Below the pieces are notes generated by a model. That model was not told where the DNA came from. It ran no database searches and was given only the letters and a program-made list of their open reading frames with translations. Both the position numbers and the translations under genes were made by a program. Shown one piece after another: positions 47,188 to 57,600 of a DNA stretch of 60,000 nt. Each line of letters begins with the position of its first letter. The first letter of the stretch is position 1. This DNA is from Liolophura sinensis (Eukaryota; Mollusca; Polyplacophora; Chitonida; Chitonidae), in NCBI RefSeq assembly GCF_032854445.1, contig NC_088299.1, positions 19,215,608 through 19,275,607 of the forward strand, given 5' to 3'.

Positions 47188-47716
47188 CAGTCTGTAAGTT
47201 CGGATATTTAACGTAGACACCAGGGAGTTAACCTGTAACCCAGGATAAGTCTGTATCATCATAATATGTACTAGAATTTAGAAAAGAGCTTTGCCTTTAT
47301 AGTCCGAAAAAAAAACTTGAACATACAGAATTAATGCTGTACTTGGAAAATACCATGTTTAGACTATGGTGTAATGAGAAAAACAAATGCAAGTAACCCT
47401 CGTGACATAGTTTTATTCGCACTTCCGTTCTGCTCATCCATTGACATCCCCTGACTGAACGTTTCCCGCATTTGCAATAACTGACAATAGATAACTTGCT
47501 CAGAAAGCACTTAGAACCCTTACTGCGCCCCACAGCAAACTTTATTCTTTATGTGTCTGTCTATTACACAATCAAAGGGAGACTCTGAAACTAAAGGTTT
47601 AAACAAGGCCTTGGGCCATTGTTTGTTTGTAACATTGCGTTACATTTTAAAAGCCAAATCGGCATTAACGACTCACAATTAATGTGTATAGTTTTTACAC
47701 CCGCATTATTCTACTC
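47188..47716. repeat. Direct duplication, right copy (529 bp)
   Basis: Same sequence and orientation as 44602-45124. It has an extra cgtaga-type insertion near the start, and abuts the 47-bp array on its right. Confidence 0.9.
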
Positions 47717-47779
47717 TTTAGAATAAGTGCCCAAATATAATATGCTGTGGTAAATACCTGTACTTCCATTCAAAATTCA

Positions 47780-48720
47780 ATGCAGCAAAAATATGTACGT
47801 AACTATTACAGTATATAATATGGCGATAAAAGGCCAAATATGTATGTATGGCGATAAAAGGCCAAATATGTACGTAACTATTACAGTATATAATATGGCC
47901 ACAAAAGGCCAAATATATACGTAACTATTACGGATATATAATATGACGATAAAAGGCCAATATGTACGTTACTATTACAGTATATAATATGGCGATAAAA
48001 GACCAAACATGTACGTAACTATTACAGTATATAATATGGCCACAAAAGGCCGAACATCTACGTAACTATTACAGTGTAAAATATGACGATAAAAGGCCAA
48101 ACATGCACGTAACTATTACAGTATATAATATGGCGATAAAGACCAAATATGTACCCAACTATTACAGTATATAATATGGCCACAAAAGGCCAAACATCTA
48201 CGTAACTATTACAGTGTATAATATGACGATAAAAGGCCAAACATGCACGTAACTATTACAGTATATAATATGGCGATAAAGACCAAATATGTACGTAACT
48301 ATTACAGTATATAATATGGCCACAAAAGGCCAAACATCTACGTAACTATTACAGTGTATAATATGACGATAAAAGACCAAACATGTACGTAACTATTACA
48401 GTATATAATATGGCGATAAAAGGCCAAATATGTACGTAACTATTACAGTATATTATATGGCGATAAAAGACCAAATATGTGCGTAACTATTACAGTGTAT
48501 AATATGACGATGAAAGGCCAAACATGCACGTAACTATTACAGTATATAATATGGCGATAAAAGGCCAAATATGTACGTAACTATTACAGTATATTATATG
48601 GCGATAAAAGACCAAATATGTGCGTAACTATTACAGTATATAATATGGCGATAAGAGGTAAAATATGTAAGTACCTATTATAGTATAAAATATCGAAGTA
48701 AAAGGCTAAATATGAACTTA
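47780..48720. repeat. Second 47-bp minisatellite, about 19 copies
   Basis: The unit is aaatatgtacgtaactatta, cagtatataatatggcgata, aaaggcc. It is unrelated in sequence to the array at 46128. Variants (gacgat, gccacaaaa, catgcacg) alternate in a three-unit (~140-bp) pattern, seen at 48058-48200 and 48198-48340. Confidence 0.95.
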
Positions 48721-49185
48721 CCTGTTACAATATAAAATATCGAAATAAAAGGCTAAACTTGTATAACGCGCAGATACCAGTAGAAAATAAGCAGAAATGT
48801 GTTAATACATATTTTTGAAAGATAGCTTTATTACACCAGTATACTACATTTATGACAAAATTCTTAAAAAACTATAATACTGCTACAACATGCAATCATG
48901 ACAGTTTAAATGAGCTGATATTAAGACGTAATGATGACACCCATTTGCATTCAGCTATAATCATTTATTCCTTCTATGTTTCGGTAACTATTGTCATACC
49001 CTTTAAATTTATTTTTTTTCTCACTAAAATGATGTATTATTAGGATGTGGTGTAGCTGAGCGTTCACATTACAGGTATTAAGCTCATCTCCGCTTACCAC
49101 TCTTTATGATTTATGCGCCATTCTGATATCTAAGTAGTTTATTTGAAAGTAAGTGTACTACAAAAAAAAAATGTTCGATGGCTAG
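48721..49185. other. AT-rich spacer
   Basis: Two decayed units continue the 47-bp array to ~48760. Nothing else recognised. Confidence 0.5.
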
Positions 49186-49189
49186 AACA

Positions 49190-49530
49190 GCTTGGCCTGG
49201 AAGCGAGCTGTGGCCGAGTGCATACTCGCTTAAGGGTCTTTCCTTTCAATCACGAGTTCAAACCCGGCTTGGGCAGGGAATTTTTAGACTCCCACTCCCA
49301 CCCAACACACAGACAGCTGGCTGTGGGTCCTGTCCACCCCCACCCAACACACACACAGCTGGCTGTGGGTCCTGTCCACTCCCACCCAACACACACACAG
49401 CTGGCTGTGGGTCCTGTCCACTCCCACCCAACACACACACAGCTGGCTATGGGTCCTGGCTGGACGCTAGTAACGCAGTCATGTAGCAATCAGTTGAGGA
49501 TTACCTGTCTTCCTCCGACATGGTGTGCAC
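49190..49530 (+). mobile_element. tRNA-derived SINE with internal 42-bp expansion
   Basis: tggccgagtgc (A-box type) and gagttcaaaccc (B-box type) lie 45 bases apart at 49211-49268, as in a tRNA-derived SINE head. The following body holds 3.5 copies of a 42-bp unit (cacccaacacacacacagct plus ggctgtgggtcctgtccact) at 49300-49460, then a single-copy body. Confidence 0.65.
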
Positions 49531-50759
49531 ATCTGTATGTCACACGTTAGAAAGTTTGTCAGTAACTTGCGAAAGGCCTTGTTTTTTTTTTCTCGGCTCT
49601 TTTGACTATGAGATTAAAAACGAATCAGATAAAGAAATACATGGAAGTGCATTAGAAGTTAATAAGAAGCGTGTAAGAAGCAAGAGCACAATAGGCCTTA
49701 GTTACCTATACCGAAAAGGGTAACAAAATCATCAAGTTTCAAAATGTCGCATTTGTTTTTTGGGTCATATCAACATGTGATTGATAGAATTGTTGCGTGT
49801 GGCTGCATGTCGAGTATTGAAATGTCGCGGAGAAGTCTGCACGTGCTCCCACCGGCCTGTCGTCAAAATATACCCTATGGGCCCTCATCGACGCTTGAAG
49901 ATACTTGATTGACAAAGAACGGAAACACAAATCTGCGTTTTCCGTGATATTCAGTCTGATTAATTTCAGTTTATTACTTATATTTAATAAAAACGAATTT
50001 CTTTGAGCTGTAGCAGATGATGTGTGTCATGTGTGCTACAGCGTGTCACCTCTAAGGCTGTTTACACCACACAAAAGCAACAGTTATTTGGCATTGTCAA
50101 CGAAGGTACAAACACACAAAAACACGCATAAAGATAGCTAATTACCCTATTGTGGGTCTACGTGGAAAATTGCCTTGTCTCCGTGCTTTTGTCTCACGTG
50201 ACCATAAACCACGTGTTCGGAGAAGGCGCACGGGCACCGGCTGTATGGGCAAACTTTATCTGAGGACGATTTCATTAATCCGGGAATACAAGGCATTATA
50301 AACGCCCGTGGGAAAAGATGCCAGGGGCAACTTTAATATTGATATACGGTATCGTTGGCGTGTTTTGAGAAGATTGCAAGAGAATGGCTTGTAATTTATA
50401 TACCACGTGTGAGAAGTATAATATACCGACCCGTAGTTCGATTAAATCTGGACAACATGCTCAAGAAGCGTAATGTAAATGTATTATATCCTTTGTGATA
50501 TTGCATACTTTTGGCGTTCCAGATGGAGTGTTATAGTACAAACTGTCCTAAACAGCGAAGAACATCCCGCAACAGGTTGTTTGAATGGCTAATAACAACC
50601 ATCAAACGTGCTAACACTGATGTAAATGGAAATGTAAACGATGTAAATGGAAATATCTAAACTCTTTTGTTAGGTCACTCTTACATCAACTATTTGAAAC
50701 ATTTCACCGATGAGAAGTAAATTCGTGTCTTGACCAAGTTGACATGTTTGGCCATGCAC
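49531..50759. other. No feature recognised
   Basis: No gene, array or mobile element could be supported here. A (gatgtaaatggaaat) pair near 50620-50655 is the only small repeat. Confidence 0.5.
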
Positions 50760-51305
50760 TTTTTGAATAATACCAAAACAAACTTGTGAATAATACCACA
50801 ACAATGTTATAAATAATACCCCTACAAAGTTATAAATAATACTACAACAAAGTTGTGAATATAAGCGTCAAGTCCGACATTCATATACCATTCGTAGTCC
50901 GTAAAAGGCGTTAATCGCAAGATCCATTTCCAAAACAACGTTTAACACTAACTCCCAAAGACAAAGGTATGTAAGAAATCATACAAATAAGAAATAAAGC
51001 CGGCAACATACAAGAGAGAAGCGGTAATCAGTTTTCAATGATGCCGGGAATTGTGGTGGAATAACACCACAACAATGTATGAATAATACCACTGCAAATT
51101 TATGAATAATACCACTACAAAGTTATGAATAATACCAATATAAAATTATGAATAATACCACTGCAAATTTATGAATAATACCACTACAAAGTTATGAATA
51201 ATACAACTACAAAGTTATGAATAATACCACTACAGAGTTATGAATAATACCACTGCAAAGTTATGAATAATACCACTACAAAGTTATGAATAATACCACA
51301 ACAAA
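50760..51305. repeat. 23-bp tandem repeat split by a dispersed repeat
   Basis: The unit is gaataataccactacaaagttat, present at 50764-50865 and again at 51056-51305. The 50879-51055 interval is a copy of the dispersed repeat family also seen at 30943 and 52745, so the array appears interrupted by insertion. Confidence 0.85.
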
Positions 51306-53174
51306 GGAACAAGTCCACTTAAGCCTTAGACAGTTTCGTGTCCTGCATGGGTTCGGGGCCGATTTCTCGAAGTGATTTTTGACTTTCAAAACTTTAAAGT
51401 TCAATACCATGCCCTGTTTGTGGATCCAGGGGTTCATATTGTAATTTATTTGTTCTTGATATAACATTTGGTATGTATCTCCAGTTTTAACAGATATAGT
51501 ATAAATACGTTAGCAAAGTGGAATCGGATTGTGGAATCGGCCCCGAGGTTTAGGTCTACGTTTACCTGGTAAAATGGTTCATGCAATATCATGTTTAGCA
51601 GATGTACAAAAAATTTACTTGAAGGATTTCGTACTGATCTAGCCGAATTTTTTTCATTTATTTTTTCACTTGTTTTTGGGATTAATCGATTTGTCGATTA
51701 ATTTATCGATTGATTGATTTATTTGATTGGTGTTCAACGTCATCAAATACGATAGTGTTAAGATTCCTGGGTTGAGGAAGAGGTGTGCCAGAGTAAACCG
51801 TATGTATGTATTAGTACCTGCCACACCTCCCTGGGGTGAGCAACACTAGAAGTGTGCTAATACTGAGCGAATCGTCACTTGTTACAGTCCCCATAAAATT
51901 CATCCAGCAAAGTCCATTTTTAAAGTCAAATAGAGTTCATGAAATAGTTGCAGCTGGATGTCATCTTACCTCGAGAATAATCCCCACAACATCTTTCTAA
52001 AATAAAAATGATGCGAATTGGGCAAACTTTGTCATGTTCGACATGTTAGGTCAAATACAGTTCAAATTAAATTGTTACGTCATCATATTTTAATTACCTA
52101 CTTGGGCTTAATTTTTGTACATTTTCCTTTTTAGCCGTCCTTGACTGAGTGCTTGATAGAATCGTTCATTCACTGAAGCTGACTTCAAGACCGCACGTCA
52201 CAGAATGGCTCGTGCGAGCTTCGATGACCAAACAGAAACTAGCTTTTAACAAGCTCCAGGGGAGCTGTTTGCAGTGATATTGACTCAGGACAATAACCAC
52301 AGGGTCGCGATTCTGTGTGACGGGTGAGGATGGGCTGGCGCGTGTGGCCGTGGAGGCGGGGATAGATGGACGACACGAGTTCCACGTCCTTAAGCTACTC
52401 TGTCCCTGAGAAGGGGACAATCCTATGTGTGAGACACGCGCCAAGATAACACTCGAACGGACACTCGGGTTCTCCAGTCATCTCTGTCTCCTTGCACGCC
52501 CATAATTGTCTCCGATACCACTTAATCTTCAGTCAACAAATAGTCACTTAGCCCAGAGGATTATCTGATGTATGATTAACAACTGAACTCGGGCCACTTT
52601 GCTGCGAGTGACATGGCGGCATCGTCTGATAGCGAATCAACGCATCGTAGTATAGTCAATGACGTTGTAGAGCAGATTAGAAGCACACATCTTCAACCAG
52701 TAAACTGAGGAGACTATACAACTTTGCGTGGAAACACACACTCTTTTACCAGCCGTCAACCAAAATAGACGTCCCGGGTCAACAATCGTAAGGCCAATTC
52801 CTAAAACGACGTTTAACACAAACCACCAAAGAACTAATAAGGTACATAGGCCTAAAGTACGAAAATAGGGCGGAATTATGCAAAGAGCCAACAGCTTTTA
52901 ATGATGTTGGAAAGACGCAAGGAGTTGTAGGCTCCAGAGTGAAATCAGTATTCAAATCGTGTACCATGCTAAAATATAAGTTGTCGATAACAAAATATGT
53001 ATCTCATTTCCGCTTTTGATTGCGACTGTTTATAAATCCAAGATAGTGATCTGATTCAACACGATGAATAAACAGTCCGTTGCCCCGGGTTAAGCTGAAT
53101 TAAGCCAAGTTACGAAGCAGAGTGGCAGAGATTCTGGACGCTCTGTCCTTATTTACTTAACTGAGAGAGAATTA
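51306..53174. other. Gene-poor stretch before the assembly gap
   Basis: Apart from the dispersed repeat copy at 52745-52915, no feature could be supported. A 92-codon minus frame at 52166-52444 has no recognised family. Confidence 0.5.
52745..52915 (+). repeat. Dispersed repeat family, copy 3
   Basis: ccagccgtcaaccaaaatag, gggtcaacaatcgtaaggcc, gggcggaattatgcaaagag. It matches the copy at 30943 across about 150 bases. Confidence 0.75.
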
Positions 53175-53374
53175 NNNNNNNNNNNNNNNNNNNNNNNNNN
53201 NNNNNNNNNNNNNNNNNNNNNNNNNNNNNNNNNNNNNNNNNNNNNNNNNNNNNNNNNNNNNNNNNNNNNNNNNNNNNNNNNNNNNNNNNNNNNNNNNNNN
53301 NNNNNNNNNNNNNNNNNNNNNNNNNNNNNNNNNNNNNNNNNNNNNNNNNNNNNNNNNNNNNNNNNNNNNNNNNN
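53175..53374. other. Assembly gap of 200 N
   Basis: Exactly 200 N between resolved sequences, the usual placeholder for a gap of unknown size. Confidence 0.99.
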
Positions 53375-53544
53375 TGTTTCATAGCAATATTTATAGGTCC
53401 TGTCATCGGTGATGCCAAGCCATGAACCTTCCGACCACAGCTGTCACATCCGCTATCCCCAGCGGACAGTTGTGGTCAGTTTAGAGCCGGCTAATTTTGC
53501 TATTTAGAGAAAATGCCCGTTGTAATTTAAAAAAAAGTGAGCGC

Positions 53545-53640
53545 CGTTGCAAAGGTCACGTGAGCGGCGCGTGTCGGGCGCTCGTGCCTTGCTTTGTCCT
53601 ATGCCCTGTCAAGTTTCAGGGCTGCAGTCACGTGAAGGTG
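53545..53640. promoter_or_regulatory. GC-rich segment with two CACGTG E-boxes upstream of the Pax gene
   Basis: CACGTG occurs at 53557-53562 and 53629-53634 in a locally GC-rich stretch (tgagcggcgcgtgtcgggcg). It lies 0.8-0.9 kb before the eyegone-type ATG. Promoter function is only inferred from position and composition. Confidence 0.25.
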
Positions 53641-54023
53641 TCACCCAAGTCGTCCGTCATACAAACGCCCTAAGCCTATTTTCGTTGTCAGAGTAGCGTG
53701 AAGCGCGCAGTGTTAGCGGAACAAATTCTTGTTTTGTGGACATACTGTTGAAGATAACGACTATCAATTCTTAAGTTTGTAAGATCTAAACGCATCCTTC
53801 GAGTTTCCAGGCGGCTAAATTACTAGCCGACACGGAATGTAACACATTTGTCGCTAATGCTGTGTTTTTCATTAACTGATTGGTAATAAGGCCTATCACA
53901 AAGACTGATTTTTCTGCTGCATGTAACTACAACACATAGTTACCGAAGACCTTTCCATTAAATGTGCACGTATTTCTTTTTACATCATTTAAATGCACTT
54001 TTATGAAATTTATTTGGTTGGCC

Positions 54024-54155
54024 TTTTACGCCGTACTCGAGAATATTTCATTTAAACGGCAATAGCCTGAATTAGAGTGCATAATGCTGGCCGCCGCTGT
54101 ATAAGTGAAATATTCTTGAGTACGTTGTAAAACACCCATCAAATAAATAAATGCG
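54024..54155 (+). mobile_element. SINE 3' module with inverted copy (foldback)
   Basis: ataatgctggccgccgctgt, ataagtgaaatattcttgag and acgttgtaaaacacccatca, ending aaataaataaat, give the conserved SINE end. An inverted copy of its core (cgtactcgagaatatttca) lies at 54032-54050, so the segment can fold. Confidence 0.7.
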
Positions 54156-54453
54156 CGGCAGGCAAAACGAAATATTAAATTTGGTTATACACAATGTAAC
54201 AGAATAGTATGTTTTCCTTTCAGTGTGAATCTATTGCATTTTCATACTTTTCTGAGAACCATTAATTTACACGCCACTGTGTCAAGTGTCTTGAAACAGT
54301 TTCGATAATATTCGTATCAGTTCATCGTTTCAGTGTGACAGTTTTCCGTGTGGAAAATGTTTGCCCAGTGACACCCAATATATCCTGTCCGTGTTAGTTG
54401 TAGGTCTTTTCATCTCGAAGACAACTTAATTGCGAGATATTCACATGGTATAA

Positions 54454-54670
54454 ATGCTGACTATTGCAGTGTCGACAACGACCTATATTCCTAGTCAACA
54501 TGGCGGACGATTTTACACTGGAACATCTCTACTTCCGGATCCGGTGAAATCAAGAATGATCCCAGTTCCGGAGAGCATGAAGGAGGGTTTGTACCGGGTG
54601 CATGGACTGCCTGCACCCGACAGCCGGCGACCCTTGCTCTACTCACAGCCAGGGCCGACAAGATTCATCG
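54454..54670 (+). CDS. eyg: eyg exon 1 (N-terminus)
   Basis: The exon reads [20 protein letters not shown], then [20 protein letters not shown], and ends at ATCG|GTAACT in phase 1. It contains no PAI subdomain. The ATG choice rests on the in-frame TAA at 54451-54453. Confidence 0.8.
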
Positions 54671-57600
54671 GTAACTTTTCATTTGAGTGTTTTGTCTTTC
54701 TTTTTTCTTTTTTTTCGTGTGAATAGCGCTCACGACAAGCTCATTATAACCTTATTATGTCTGTAATATGAGCTCGTGCAGAAAACTGCACATGCATTGA
54801 TTAAAAAAAATAAAAGAAAACATATATTTCCCTAAAGATTTGTATTAAGTTGTTATAATTACTCGTGTGTAAAATTATAGCAACAAAGTGATTAAACTGT
54901 AACGTAAAGCACACAAGTGGGTAACAGGTGCCCCTTTCCATGACTATATAAATATATATAACCGGTCGTACAGTACGCTAAGGTCCTCGTCGTGTTTTCT
55001 CCTTCCTTCCTTTTAGGCGCAAGGCGACGCTTTACAGGGCAAGATTTGCATGTTATCAGATAGACACATGATCTCGTGTCAATCCCATCATGCTGCTGCA
55101 TTTTGCTGTCAGTTTTGTTAGCCAGAAATGATACAGACAATATTGAAACCCCACTCCCGTTCACTAGTCAGTTCACTTTTGACATACTCACACCATATAT
55201 GGTACAAGGCTGGTCATATGCCTAACCAGTCAAACATAGGTATGAGCTGGTTCAGATGTAAATTTTCGCTAGATGTTTGCTGGCTTTCTTACATCATGCA
55301 TACAGATAGGGAAAGTTTGATGTCGACTGGTTTAATTATGAATTTTGTCCTCATGTTTGCTTGACATAATTATGTCATGCAGATAGTAAAACCTTGATGT
55401 GGACGAGTTCGCTTGTTATCTCTTTTTCCTGATCTGGGGTTAAATGTTGTGCCATGTTAGTTTAAGACAACGTAACATGAAACAAAAGATGTACGCGATT
55501 GATTACTATCAAGTAAATCAGCAAGCGCTTTTACTCATATTCAGAACCATTGCACACCATTAAGAGCAATCAAACATTTGATTTATAAATTGATGTTTGT
55601 GGAGCATATTGAAATATCAAGTCTCACGATATCAAATGCATTTTTATTTTGGGGAATCTCTTTATCGGTGAGAAATACTAACATGAATATATGTTCAAAT
55701 TTCTGTTCAAAATATGAACACGAAGTAAAATGCAACAATTTCCTTCATTCCTAAAATATTTTTCTTTCCTTGAAGAAGGCCACAAAAATAAACCACTTTG
55801 TTTTCAGGTAAAGTTTTACTGTAACTGGGTTATCGGGCATAGATTCTCACATTTTTAGTTCAGTGTACACTAGCTTAAATTGCCACCTGAAATTGTTCTA
55901 TATTATAATTTTGACAGGCCGTTACTATGACAACCCTGCCTTCCGCCACGGCGCCATTGGTGGTAGTAAGCCAAAGGTGGCCACACCCGCCGTCGTCTCC
56001 AAGATCGAGCAGTACAAGCAAGAAAACCCAACGATATTCGCTTGGGAGATTCGAGACAGGCTACTTGCTGACGGTAAGGACTGCGTTATTGTTTGACATG
56101 CTGTGTTTGGTAACTCTTGTTGCACACCTTTTTTTTTTGGTACCTAACTGGTACCTTTGTTCTTAATGGGTTTGTAAGCTTCCAGTACAACACATATCTT
56201 GTGCTCTTATAGACACATGTTTGCGTTCAAAACAGATCCTGTGCGTATCTGTGTTACACTTAATTCAGCACATTTTGGTAACAGCTTGTGTTGAGGCTCG
56301 GGCACTCGCTGGCGGATAGGGGTAAAGCATTTGCTCTATTGCACTGTTACGGCCTTGGTCATTGAGGTCACGTGTTCCAAACCATCCATCTTTGATTCGA
56401 CTGTCACTTTATGTCACAAGCTTTTCAAATTTAATATTAATTTGAAATTATTTAATAACTTCATGGACAAACCGATTTTTCCGGTAATGGTAATGACAAT
56501 GTCACTGTTAATGCTGTGATAACTTAATTTTATTTCACAACGACTTAGTAAAACCAGCCACGAATGTTATTTCACCAGTGTCAAACAAACTATGTCTATT
56601 GTATTATTTTTGTATAAAAATATCTATATTTATATTTGAAAAACATGTCTGTGTGGATATGTATGAATTTCCCGTGTGCTATGGTTTCCACCACCGGTAA
56701 AGCTGTCAGTCGCCATGTATTTGAAATTCTTGCGTTAAACACCTTGGCCAAATTTAATAAGTAACACATTAATGCACCAAGCTCTGAAGCTAATGTGACA
56801 CGTACCTTGTTTCTATAGGTGTGTGCACACAAAACAATGTTCCAAGCGTCAGTTCTATCAACCGGATATTACGGAACAGAGTGGCCGAGCGGGCAGCTGT
56901 GGAGTACGCCAGACTCGCCAGCCAATCACTGTACGGCTTCTATCACCCCATGTGGTCATTTCCGCCTCAGCCAACATCGCCTTTTCTCACCTCTCCAATC
57001 ATCCCTGACATGACATCACCAGGTCACATGACTTCACACCCAAGTTCACCATTTTATTGGCCCAGGGACCAGACGACAACAGACAAAGAAGAACGAGACT
57101 GTAACGGTTAGTGAATGATTTAAAGATCATTGGGAACATTCATAAATCTCAAAATCACAAAATATTTCGTAACTTATTTTCAGAATTTCAAAATGATGTT
57201 ACCAGGAAAGATGACTTCCGACGTTTTGTGAAAGAGGCACCAGTCCAGTGATCTTTTGAACGAAATGTGAGACTAGCATTACATCAGCGAGAGGGGACAT
57301 TTGAACGAAATATGAGACTAGCATTACAACAACGACAGGGGACATTTGAACAAAATTTGAGACTAGCATTAGAACAGCTGGGGGGTGGGAGGTGAATGAA
57401 ATCTGAAACTAGCATTAGAACAGTGAGAGGGAAGGGGCATTTGAACGAAATCTTAGACTGGCATTACAACAGTGGTGGGGGGGGGGAGGGCGATTTGAAA
57501 GAAATCTGAGACTAGCATTACAACAGTGGGTGGGGGGGGAGGGGGATTTGAAAGAAATCTTAGACTGGCATTACAACCGCGGGTAGGGGGGATTCAACGA

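Noticed and set aside
49205-49275. Possible tRNA gene
   Set aside because: A- and B-box strings are present but no complete cloverleaf with paired acceptor stem was found. The following body fits a SINE.
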